Position numbers and translations under genes: made by a program. This document shows, one piece after another, positions 52,234 through 60,208 of a DNA stretch of 64,000 nt. This DNA comes from Hydrotalea sp. (GTDB taxonomy: Bacteria; Bacteroidota; Bacteroidia; Chitinophagales; Chitinophagaceae), in the NCBI GenBank assembly GCA_022402565.1, contig JAKRSC010000028.1, positions 313,604-377,603 on the forward strand, given 5' to 3'. Below the pieces are notes generated by a model. The model had not been told where the DNA came from, ran no database searches, and saw only the letters and a program-made list of their open reading frames with translations. Each line of letters starts with the position of its first letter. Within the stretch, counting starts at the first letter, position 1.

Positions 52234-53453
52234 TAGCAATTTGTTTATTTCTATTGCAAAAATCAGACGCTCAGTACATTGATTTAGTTGTCCTAGACAA
52301 AGCTACTCAAAAGCCTATTCCTTATTACAGTGTTAGTAATTTAAAGCGGACTATTAATGGAGTAGGTTCTGAAGATGGAAAGGTGCAACTTAAAATTGAA
52401 CATTCAGAGAATGATGATACTCTTTTAATTTCTTCCTTAGGGTATCTTGAAGCAAAAGTTTCTCTGTCAGCATTAAAAAGACAGAGCATTAAAATTGAAT
52501 TAGAACCTAATTATACTAAGTTATCTGATATTGCTATTTTTTCAACCCGTTTAAATTGGCAGGATATTGTTCTTCGTGCAGTGAATACTATAGCGCTTCA
52601 ATCTCAAGGTCCATTTGAAAGCATCATCTATAGAAATACTTCTATTGAAAAAAGCAATCAATTAGCTCTTCAATTTTCAGTAAGGGGGAAAATGCATGAT
52701 GAAGGTCTCGATATAAATCAAATGATTCAAAATAGAAAGGACTATTCTTGGACTATTTACGATAGCTTGAAATCCTTTTTTATAAATAAAAATGAAATTA
52801 TTTCAGATTATAATGGTAGAGGTATTATTTACTCAGATACTTACTTTGAGAAAAGGGCTATTAAATTTATTTTTCCTATTAGCTTAACCCATTATGATTA
52901 TGAATTAAAGGGCATACAAATGTTAAATAAGGATACAGTTTTTGCAATAGCCGCAAAGGTGAATAATAAAAAAAGAGGGCAATTGAATTTAATAGATCGA
53001 AAAATGTTTTCCACTTTATATTCATTCGTTCCTGCAAGTCGTACTTATTATATTAATTTTAGAACTTTTGAGTTTGTAAAAATTGAATTCGAGTATGAAT
53101 TAACTAAACGTAAAATCAGCAATTTTGATGTTCATTTAAAGAAAATAGAGGGTTTTGTTTATTTTTCAAATTTTAATAGGACACCACATCCAACTTTTCT
53201 AGAATTACAGCATCATTATAAAGAAAAGGATACAAATTATGTTCGAAAAGATATTGTACAATTTACTAATATCAAAAGAAAACCTATTACTAATGAGGAG
53301 ATGAAGCAAAAGTATCATTTACGAGCAGTAAGAGGGGAGTTCCCGGGAAGAACTGTAGATGAAGATGATGAAATATTCATCAATAGGGATCTAAATATTA
53401 CTATTAGAGGAATCAATAAGTTGGCCTATTATAAAAAGGTACCTATGAAGTAG
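52206..53453 (+). CDS. Exported protein with CarboxypepD_reg-like N-terminal domain
   Basis: 415 aa. Signal peptide ending near KSDAQ; then ~75 residues of a CarboxypepD_reg-like Ig fold (IDLVVLDKATQKPIPYYSVSN, INGVGSEDGKVQLKI, LLISSLGYLEAKVSLS). The rest (~115-415) is beta-rich and unassigned: RTYYINFRTFEFVKIEFEYEL, KKIEGFVYFSNFNRT. Overlaps the lipoprotein gene by 28 nt, so translational coupling is likely. Similar proteins (DUF-type, CarboxypepD_reg plus unknown C-terminal region) occur near propeller lipoproteins in Bacteroidota, by memory. Confidence 0.7.
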   Translation: MHHSYKKVLIAICLFLLQKSDAQYIDLVVLDKATQKPIPYYSVSNLKRTINGVGSEDGKVQLKIEHSENDDTLLISSLGYLEAKVSLSALKRQSIKIELEPNYTKLSDIAIFSTRLNWQDIVLRAVNTIALQSQGPFESIIYRNTSIEKSNQLALQFSVRGKMHDEGLDINQMIQNRKDYSWTIYDSLKSFFINKNEIISDYNGRGIIYSDTYFEKRAIKFIFPISLTHYDYELKGIQMLNKDTVFAIAAKVNNKKRGQLNLIDRKMFSTLYSFVPASRTYYINFRTFEFVKIEFEYELTKRKISNFDVHLKKIEGFVYFSNFNRTPHPTFLELQHHYKEKDTNYVRKDIVQFTNIKRKPITNEEMKQKYHLRAVRGEFPGRTVDEDDEIFINRDLNITIRGINKLAYYKKVPMK

Positions 53454-53486
53454 TTATATGTAAGACACATTTTAAAAAAATACGTT

Positions 53487-53819
53487 ATGCATTATTTAAT
53501 TTTTTTCATTTCGATTCTATTTGTTGAGGTTGTAAACCCCAAGATTGATCTTGGACTTATTAAAGAGGGAGCAAAGCGGAAAGTTGAATTCAAAGTCAAA
53601 AATCGGTCAGACAAACCAATAAAAATTTATTCAGTAAGTACATCTTGCTCCTGCACAGCTCCATCTTACCCTAGTACTATTCCTCCTAAATCGAGTGTGG
53701 ATATTGTTATTGATTTTGATTCAAAAGGTATAAAAGGTTCATTTGAACGAAATATAGTGTTGGTGATGCAAGATTCAATAAAATACCACCGTCTACAAAT
53801 AGTAGGAAAAGTAGAGTAA
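53487..53819 (+). CDS. DUF1573 domain protein
   Basis: 110 aa. A short hydrophobic start (MHYLIFFISILFVEV, signal peptide or none), then a DUF1573 immunoglobulin-like fold: IDLGLIKEGAKRKVEFKVKNRSDKPIKIYSV, the hallmark TSCSCTAPSYPST with two cysteines, and PPKSSVDIVIDFDSKGIKGSFERNI. Exported and of unknown function; in Bacteroidota such genes often sit beside exported peptide or propeller genes. It is 33 nt from the preceding gene and ends the cluster. Confidence 0.82.
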   Translation: MHYLIFFISILFVEVVNPKIDLGLIKEGAKRKVEFKVKNRSDKPIKIYSVSTSCSCTAPSYPSTIPPKSSVDIVIDFDSKGIKGSFERNIVLVMQDSIKYHRLQIVGKVE

Positions 53820-53901
53820 CTGCTCTATTTGCTGAAAAGGATTGCTCTATAAGTTTTCTTAGGCTCGGACAAGAGAATGTGCTACCTTAGTAGTGTAGCC
53901 A

Positions 53902-56319
53902 ATGTCCGGTTGTATGAATATATGTAAGGCCATAGTTCAATTTTTCTTACTTGGATGGCTAGTGCTATTTTATAATTTCTCCTTCGCACATTCTATTGAA
54001 TCTTCTCTTGCCAAAAAGGGGTTGATTGATTTGCGAGGTATCGATTTGTCAAAAGCAACTGTTCAATTACAAGGAGAATGGGAATTCTACAAGAACCAAT
54101 TATTAGGTCCAACCGATAGTATAGTTAATTTTCAACCCGTCTTTGTTCAAGTTCCAGAGCTATGGAATGTTGAAAGAAATGGTATTTCTGCTAAAGGCTT
54201 TGGAACGTATAGACTACGAATCATTTTTCCAGTAGGCACTTCATCAGATCAGTTAGCACTTTTTGTGCCAGATGGATATTCTGCTATTCGGGTGTTTGTA
54301 AATGATGAGGATTTTTTTCAAATGGGAGTACCCGGTACAAATGCTCAGTCAACCGTTCCTTTATTTAGGCCAGCAGCAAAGCGACTTCACTTTAATGGAG
54401 ATACGGTAACTCTACTGGTACAAGTTGCTAATTTTCATCACAAACGAGGTGGATTGTATCGTCCATTCTCAATCGGAAATAATGATCAATTAAAAAATGA
54501 AAGAGAAGTTAATCGGAGTTATGATTTATTTTTAACGGGCTGCTTGTTCATGGGTGGTTTATTCTTTCTAGGTTTATTCTTTTTTAGCAGACATGATCGT
54601 GTTATTCTTTACTTCTCTTTGTTCTGTTTGTTTTATACTTATAGGATTATGGGCACAGATGAGTATAGCCTGCATCAAATTTTTCCTAAACTAAGTTGGT
54701 TTGTAGCACTACGATTAGAATATTTATCACTTTTTATTTCAGTTGTATTTTTAACTCTTTATAATCGTACTCTTTATCCAAACGAATTTCACGAAACCGT
54801 CATGCAATGGTTTCTCTTATTGGCCGGTTCTGCTATACTCATTACCTTATTATTGCCTTCTACTATTTATACCTACTTAACAGATCCATTTGTAGTTATT
54901 TTAATATTAACTCTGCTTTATAGCTTCTATGTTTATATAGTAGCTTATATTAAAAAGCGACCTGGAGCTATTTATTCGCTACTGAGCGCTATGTTATTAA
55001 TAGCTTTGTTTGCTTTAGCTGTATTGAGTCATTATACAAATACACATTTACATAAGCTATTAATGATTTTGCTGCATGTAGGATTTTTCTTTTCTCAATC
55101 CTTAGTACTTTCTTATCGCTTTGCTTATCAACTTCAATCAGCAAGAGATGAAGCTTTGGCAGCCTATCGAGCGAAGAGCACTTTCCTTTCTACTATGTCG
55201 CACGAAATTCGAACACCCTTAAATTCTGTGATTGGTATCACTCAACTTATGTTGCAAAAAAAACCAGAGGGAGAGCAAAAAGACTTATTAGATACTTTAT
55301 CCTTTTCAGCAAATAACCTATTGTATATTATCAACGATATTTTAGATATCAGTAAAATTGAAGCAGGGAAAATGAGCTTATCTCCTTTGCCTACTTTATT
55401 AGGAAAAATTGGAAAACAGGTAGTTCATTCAGCAAAAGTTTTAGCAAAAGATAAAGGCATTCAATTGTTGTTTGAATGTGATGACAGACTATTTATTCAG
55501 TATGTTCAAATTGATCCGGATAGAACAACACAAGTAATTTCTAATCTTGTACAAAATGCAATAAAATTTACCCATGAAGGCTTTGTTAAAGTTAAAATGA
55601 CTATAACAGAAGATAGCACAAGTAAGCTGCTTGTTAAAGTTGAAATTATTGACACAGGAATTGGAATAAGTGATTCTCAGCAGAAATTGATTTTTGAGAA
55701 ATTTACACAAGCCGATTCAACCATCAATAGAAATTATGGTGGTACAGGTTTAGGATTATCAATCTGTAAAGAAATTCTTGCTCTACAAGGCGTTGCATTA
55801 CAACTTGAAAGTACTCTTGGAAAGGGGTCTACTTTTTGGTTTGAACATCTTTTAAATAAGGCTGAATCACCTGCGGAAGCTGGTACAAAGGGTAACTTTT
55901 CTGAACTGGAGTTACAACAAATATTTTCTGGAAAGAAAGTATTATTGGCTGAGGATAATCCAATAAATATGATGGTTGCAGAAAAGCTATTTCAGCAAAT
56001 GGCCCCTGATATTGAATTTTTAAAAGCACAAAATGGTGAAGAAGCCTTTCATTTATATCAGCAATGTTTACCTCATTTGGTTTTAATGGATATAAATATG
56101 CCTATTATGAATGGACTAGATTCAACAAAAGCCATTAGGGCATATGAATTGGCAATGGGTATTGCCGCAGTCCCTATCTTAGCTTTGTCGGCAGGGTCAA
56201 TTAGGGAGGACCTCGATAGATGCCTAAATGCGGGTATGAATGATATGGTTGCTAAGCCATTTAAAATGGAAGAATTAAAGCAAGTTATGGCAGGTTATAT
56301 TGAAAAGTATAATGAATAA
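53902..56319 (+). CDS. Hybrid sensor histidine kinase with 7TM-DISM sensor
   Basis: 805 aa. A jelly-roll-like extracytoplasmic domain (~30-200, GEWEFYKNQLL, VPELWNVER, FGTYRLRIIFP), a seven-helix 7TMR-DISM membrane part (~215-410), HisKA with phospho-His in STMSHEIRTPLNS near 434, HATPase (NLVQNAIKFTHEGFV, DTGIGIS, NYGGTGLGLSI) near 540-650, and a C-terminal receiver (~680-800) with LLAEDNPIN, Asp in LVLMDINMP and a Lys in VAKPFKME. Sugar or other small ligands are suspected for the DISM N-domain. The partner regulator is not evident. Confidence 0.93.
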   Translation: MSGCMNICKAIVQFFLLGWLVLFYNFSFAHSIESSLAKKGLIDLRGIDLSKATVQLQGEWEFYKNQLLGPTDSIVNFQPVFVQVPELWNVERNGISAKGFGTYRLRIIFPVGTSSDQLALFVPDGYSAIRVFVNDEDFFQMGVPGTNAQSTVPLFRPAAKRLHFNGDTVTLLVQVANFHHKRGGLYRPFSIGNNDQLKNEREVNRSYDLFLTGCLFMGGLFFLGLFFFSRHDRVILYFSLFCLFYTYRIMGTDEYSLHQIFPKLSWFVALRLEYLSLFISVVFLTLYNRTLYPNEFHETVMQWFLLLAGSAILITLLLPSTIYTYLTDPFVVILILTLLYSFYVYIVAYIKKRPGAIYSLLSAMLLIALFALAVLSHYTNTHLHKLLMILLHVGFFFSQSLVLSYRFAYQLQSARDEALAAYRAKSTFLSTMSHEIRTPLNSVIGITQLMLQKKPEGEQKDLLDTLSFSANNLLYIINDILDISKIEAGKMSLSPLPTLLGKIGKQVVHSAKVLAKDKGIQLLFECDDRLFIQYVQIDPDRTTQVISNLVQNAIKFTHEGFVKVKMTITEDSTSKLLVKVEIIDTGIGISDSQQKLIFEKFTQADSTINRNYGGTGLGLSICKEILALQGVALQLESTLGKGSTFWFEHLLNKAESPAEAGTKGNFSELELQQIFSGKKVLLAEDNPINMMVAEKLFQQMAPDIEFLKAQNGEEAFHLYQQCLPHLVLMDINMPIMNGLDSTKAIRAYELAMGIAAVPILALSAGSIREDLDRCLNAGMNDMVAKPFKMEELKQVMAGYIEKYNE

Positions 56320-56341
56320 AAAAGTCCCGTTATTGGGACTT
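56318..56341 (-). terminator. Terminator of the thioredoxin gene
   Basis: AAGTCCC and GGGACTT (7 bp, 6-nt loop) end in six T on the minus strand, 19 nt past the thioredoxin stop. It also lies at the end of the convergent kinase gene. Confidence 0.75.
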
Positions 56342-56359
56342 CATGATTGTTATGAAAAT

Positions 56360-56740
56360 TTACTCTTTTACTTCATCAACTTGCTGAGGTAGCAAATGCT
56401 CATCAATCACTTTTTTAAAAACATGTTTAGGTAATGCTCCTGGTTGCATCATTGGTTCACCATTGGCACCAATAAACAATAGTGTTGGAATACTTTGAAT
56501 ACCAAATACAGCTGATAGTTCTTGTTCTACATCTGTGTCTACTTTGTAAATTACCAATTGGTCTTTGTATTCATTAGACAACTCCTCTAAAATAGGGGCT
56601 ACCATTTTGCAAGGCCCGCACCAATCTGCATAAAAATCAATAATTGCTGGTAGGTTGCCTTGATATTTCCAATCTGAATTATTTTCATAATCAAACACCA
56701 GCTCTTTAAATTGTGATGTGGTAAGTTGAACTGTTGGCAT
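56360..56740 (-). CDS. trxA: Thioredoxin
   Basis: 126-aa cytosolic disulfide reductase. Active site WCGPC (Cys41, Cys44), FYADW before it, cis-proline in SIPTLLFIG. N-terminal ~25 residues are slightly longer than E. coli TrxA. Single gene with a well-placed promoter and terminator. Confidence 0.95.
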   Translation of the reverse strand: MPTVQLTTSQFKELVFDYENNSDWKYQGNLPAIIDFYADWCGPCKMVAPILEELSNEYKDQLVIYKVDTDVEQELSAVFGIQSIPTLLFIGANGEPMMQPGALPKHVFKKVIDEHLLPQQVDEVKE

Positions 56741-56752
56741 AATAATTTTTTA

Positions 56753-56781
56753 CAAAGTTACACTAGATCCTAAGCTAGCAA
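56753..56781 (-). promoter_or_regulatory. Promoter of trxA
   Basis: Minus-strand TTG (56781-56779), 18 nt, TAACTTTG (56760-56753), exact TAnnTTTG. Start about 7 nt before the ATG at 56740, so the leader is very short. Confidence 0.6.
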
Positions 56782-56821
56782 AGTGACAAGAATCACAAGA
56801 CAATTTCCATTTTAAAATAGA

Positions 56822-56829
56822 TATTTTTG
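56822..56829 (+). promoter_or_regulatory. -7 element of the SDR gene
   Basis: TATTTTTG, exact TAnnTTTG, 15 nt before the ATG at 56845. The -33 region is not clear. Confidence 0.4.
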
Positions 56830-56844
56830 TAAAAATTCAATTTT

Positions 56845-57546
56845 ATGCAAGTTGTTATTACAGGCGCATCAAAGGGTTTAGGAAGAGCAATGGCCGAAAT
56901 CTATGCCAATCATGGTCACACTTTATTAGTTTGTGCTAGAAATGAATATCAGCTGTATAAAATGGTCGAAGAATTGAGCGTTCAGTATCCTCAATCGATA
57001 ATAAGAGCTATGCCTGCTGATTTGGCAATATATGAACAAGTAATGGCTTTTTCGGAATGGGTGATTGCTGAAGCTGGTTGTCCTGATATTCTTATCAACA
57101 ATGCAGGACAATTTTTACCAGGATCAATTGCTCATGAAGCTCCTGGAACTTTAGAATCTATGTTACAAGCAAACCTTATGAGTGCTTATCATTTAACACG
57201 TTCTTTTTTGCCAATTATGACAGAACGTAAAGAAGGGCATATTTTCAATATATGTTCTATTGCTTCTTTACAGGCCTATCCTAATGGTGGAAGTTATAGC
57301 ATTAGTAAATTTGCTATGTTAGGATTTTCAAAAAATTTGAGAGAAGAGTTAAAAGAATTTGGTATTAAAGTAACTTCTGTAATGCCCGGAGCTGCTTATA
57401 CCGATAGTTGGTCGGGCTCTGGTGTAGATCCTCAAAGAATTATGCAAGCAGATGATGTTGCAAAAATGGTATATGCTGCTTCCCAACTTTCTTTTCAAGC
57501 CTGTGTAGAAGAAATTGTACTCAGACCTCAATTAGGTGATCTTTAG
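56845..57546 (+). CDS. Short-chain dehydrogenase/reductase
   Basis: 233-aa NAD(P)-dependent oxidoreductase. Cofactor motif TGASKGLG at 6-13, NNAG at 85-88, catalytic Ser138, Tyr151 and Lys155 (SYSISKF). Substrate cannot be read. Next gene (phosphoesterase) begins 91 nt later. Confidence 0.92.
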   Translation: MQVVITGASKGLGRAMAEIYANHGHTLLVCARNEYQLYKMVEELSVQYPQSIIRAMPADLAIYEQVMAFSEWVIAEAGCPDILINNAGQFLPGSIAHEAPGTLESMLQANLMSAYHLTRSFLPIMTERKEGHIFNICSIASLQAYPNGGSYSISKFAMLGFSKNLREELKEFGIKVTSVMPGAAYTDSWSGSGVDPQRIMQADDVAKMVYAASQLSFQACVEEIVLRPQLGDL

Positions 57547-57637
57547 TAACATTCTGTTCATTCTATATTTACATACTCATAATGTTGTAGTAACAATCTA
57601 TTCACGTGTAGTTGAGAAGTTTGGTAAACAATTGCAC

Positions 57638-58519
57638 ATGGAAAAGCGCCCGGTTGAAGTACTTGTTATAAGTGATATTCATTTGGGAACCTACGGATGT
57701 CATGCAAAAGAATTACTAGCCTATTTACAATCTGTTTCCCCTAAAATTCTCATCTTAAATGGAGATATCATTGATGGTTGGCAGTTTAGTAAAAGGTATT
57801 TTCCGGTTGCACACATGATGGTGATTCGTGAAATCATGAAAATGGCATCTCAAGGTGTAAGGGTTATTTATATTACTGGTAACCACGATGAGTTTTTAAG
57901 AAGATACACGGATGTTCAGTGGGGAAATTTTCAATTAACAGATAAAATTGTAATGGAAATTGATGGTAAAATGACTTGGATTTTTCATGGCGATGTATTT
58001 GATGCAACAACAAAAGGAACAGCAAAAATTATTGCTAAGCTAGGGGGGCATGGCTATGATTTACTAATTATGGCTAATAGTTGCATCAATTGGATATTAA
58101 GACGGTTGGGAAAAGAAAAAATGAGTTTAAGTAAACGTGTTAAGCAAAGCGTTAAGAAAGCGGTTGCATGGATTGATAATTTTGAACAAACAGCTGCTGA
58201 GCTAGCAATTGAAAAAGAATATGACTATGTTATTTGTGGACATATTCATCAGCCTCAGAAGCGTGAAATGGTGAATGCTAAAGGAAAAGTAACTTATATG
58301 AATAGCGGGGATTGGATTGAGAATTTGAGTTCCCTAGAATATTACAATGGCGATTGGCACATTTATCAGTATGATGCTTCAAAATTAATTCAACAGAATA
58401 CGCCAGTTGTAAAAATGCATCAGCATGCTCCAGCAATTAATGTCGTTACCGATGAAATAGCTTACTTCTTTCATTCTTTATCTGGCTCAAATCCTATAAT
58501 ACCAACACCAGGTTCTTGA
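57638..58519 (+). CDS. LpxH-like metallophosphoesterase
   Basis: 293 aa from the ATG at 57638 (MEKRPVEVLVISDIHLG); the frame is open upstream to 57536 but that leader overlaps the SDR end and is not conserved. Calcineurin-type metal ligands: SDIHLG at 12-17, NGDIIDGW, GNHDE, FHGDVFD and CGHIHQP. Belongs to the UDP-2,3-diacylglucosamine pyrophosphatase-like group (COG2908). In Bacteroidota this form is found next to a glycosyltransferase, as here (1-nt gap). May not be the true lipid A LpxH. Confidence 0.88.
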   Translation: MEKRPVEVLVISDIHLGTYGCHAKELLAYLQSVSPKILILNGDIIDGWQFSKRYFPVAHMMVIREIMKMASQGVRVIYITGNHDEFLRRYTDVQWGNFQLTDKIVMEIDGKMTWIFHGDVFDATTKGTAKIIAKLGGHGYDLLIMANSCINWILRRLGKEKMSLSKRVKQSVKKAVAWIDNFEQTAAELAIEKEYDYVICGHIHQPQKREMVNAKGKVTYMNSGDWIENLSSLEYYNGDWHIYQYDASKLIQQNTPVVKMHQHAPAINVVTDEIAYFFHSLSGSNPIIPTPGS

Positions 58520-58520
58520 T

Positions 58521-59519
58521 ATGAAAATTTTGTATGCTGTGCAAGCTACAGGAAATGGCCATATTGCAAGGGCTGTTGAACTTATTCCATTATTACAAAC
58601 TTTTGGTCAGGTTGATATATTGTTAAGTGGAAGTAATAGTCAACTAAATGGATTACTTCCTGTTACATACAGGAGTAAGGGTATAAGCTTATTTTATGAA
58701 AAAGGAGGGGGTTTAGATTACCTGCGTATTATTCAATCTTTTTCACCATTTCAAATTTGGCGAGATATACAACAAGTTCCAGTTGAAAAATACGACTGGG
58801 TATTACATGATTTTGAACCAGTATGTGCATTAGCATGTAGACTCAAAAAAGTTCCTTGTCTAGGAATGGGACATCAAGCTAGTTTTCACAGCAAACTTGC
58901 ACCTCGACCAACCAAAAGAGAATTTCTTGGTGAAAGTATATTAAAGAAGTATGCACCCGCTTCAAAGTATATAGGCTTTCATTTTAATAGTTATGAATCT
59001 TGGATAATACCTCCAATAATTAAACAGGATTTGATTCAAGCAACTTCTAGTAATCTAGGTCATATTACAGTGTATTTACCACAGTTTGGTGTAGAGGAAT
59101 TAAAGAAAGCTTTTTATTGGATAAGAGATCGAAAGGTAGAAATATTTACCCCTCATGTAAAGGAGGTGTTTGAAATTAATAATTTAAAATTCATTCCACC
59201 TTCACATATTGGGTTTACACAAAGTATGTTACATGCTTGTACAATTATAACAGCAGGAGGATTTGAAACGCCCGCCGAGGCACTTTATTTAGGAAAACGC
59301 TTAATGGTTATTCCCATCAAAGGACAATATGAACAAGCTTGTAATGCAGCTGCACTCAAAGAAATGGGTGTTCCAGTTTTACATCATATTGATAATATAC
59401 AGAAGGAATTATTCTTTTTACAACAGCAAGAACCTGCAAGGAGGTTAGATTATGCTAACTCTTTAAACTTGCTTAGGAAGCAATTAGAATGGCATTGCAC
59501 GAATTGGTCCTTTTCGTAA
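58521..59519 (+). CDS. Glycosyltransferase family protein (GT-B, MJ1255-like)
   Basis: 332 aa. N-terminal ATGNGHIARAVELIPLL, typical of the MurG/UDP-glycosyltransferase GT-B fold, and C-terminal donor-site block ITAGGFETPAEALYLGKRLMVIP near 245, then GQYEQACNAAAL. No membrane segment. Acceptor unknown; pairing with the phosphoesterase suggests a lipid or envelope glycolipid substrate (inference). Starts 1 nt after the upstream stop. Confidence 0.87.
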   Translation: MKILYAVQATGNGHIARAVELIPLLQTFGQVDILLSGSNSQLNGLLPVTYRSKGISLFYEKGGGLDYLRIIQSFSPFQIWRDIQQVPVEKYDWVLHDFEPVCALACRLKKVPCLGMGHQASFHSKLAPRPTKREFLGESILKKYAPASKYIGFHFNSYESWIIPPIIKQDLIQATSSNLGHITVYLPQFGVEELKKAFYWIRDRKVEIFTPHVKEVFEINNLKFIPPSHIGFTQSMLHACTIITAGGFETPAEALYLGKRLMVIPIKGQYEQACNAAALKEMGVPVLHHIDNIQKELFFLQQQEPARRLDYANSLNLLRKQLEWHCTNWSFS

Positions 59520-59528
59520 CATTGCCAA

Positions 59529-60152
59529 ATGTCAGTAAAAACATTATTGGTAGACCTAGGCGGCGTATTAATACATTTGAACTATGGCTTAACAAAGCAA
59601 GCCTTTGAGCATCTGGGAGTACAACCTTTTGATCAATATTTTACACAGCATACGGCCAATGAATTATTTGAAACATTAGAGCAAGGACTTATTTCAAAAG
59701 ATCAATTTATTTCTGAGTTAAAAAGAAGAACAGGATTACAAGTAACTAATGATGAAATTTATAAAGCTTGGAATGCAATGTTGCTTCATTTTGAAGAAAA
59801 GAATTTAAAATGGTTGGAGCAAATGAGGAAGAGGTATCAAATCGTGCTGCTTAGTAACACCAATGAAATTCATTATGATGCATTTATGTTAATTTATCAG
59901 AAGCAGTTTCAATCATCTGATTTTAATGACAGATATTTTGATGTGACCTATTATTCTCATGATATTCACCTAAGAAAACCCAGTACATCCATTTTTCAAT
60001 TTGTAATAGATAAGCAAGGCATTAATCCTAATACAACTTTATTTATTGATGATACGATTGGAAATATTCAAACAGCTCAAAAAATGGGTTTTCAAACATA
60101 TCATGTACAGAGAATAGGAGATTGGATAACAAGCGTTGAAGCTATGTTATAA
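59529..60152 (+). CDS. HAD-family phosphatase
   Basis: 207 aa. Motif I LVDLGGVLIHL (second Asp replaced by Gly, as usual in the YihX-like group), motif II LLSNTNE near 111, motif III region RKPSTSIF with Lys, and motif IV FIDDTIGN near 177. Probably a small-molecule phosphatase. 9 nt after the glycosyltransferase, probable operon. Confidence 0.9.
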   Translation: MSVKTLLVDLGGVLIHLNYGLTKQAFEHLGVQPFDQYFTQHTANELFETLEQGLISKDQFISELKRRTGLQVTNDEIYKAWNAMLLHFEEKNLKWLEQMRKRYQIVLLSNTNEIHYDAFMLIYQKQFQSSDFNDRYFDVTYYSHDIHLRKPSTSIFQFVIDKQGINPNTTLFIDDTIGNIQTAQKMGFQTYHVQRIGDWITSVEAML

Positions 60153-60181
60153 AAAAACTCCTTCTCAAAAAGAAGGAGTTC
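60151..60181 (-). terminator. Terminator of the large barrel-protein gene
   Basis: AACTCCTTCT / AGAAGGAGTT (10 bp) with a T-run on the minus strand. The HAD gene ends inside its edge. Confidence 0.8.
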
Positions 60182-60208
60182 ATAAATTGGTTTTTATAGG
60201 TAATATCA

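Noticed and set aside
50683-53901. The accessory locus as a prophage or transposon
   Set aside because: No integrase, transposase, phage gene or flanking repeat was seen.
59529-60152. HAD protein as inactive because motif I lacks the second Asp
   Set aside because: DLGGV is the normal motif I form in YihX-like phosphatases.
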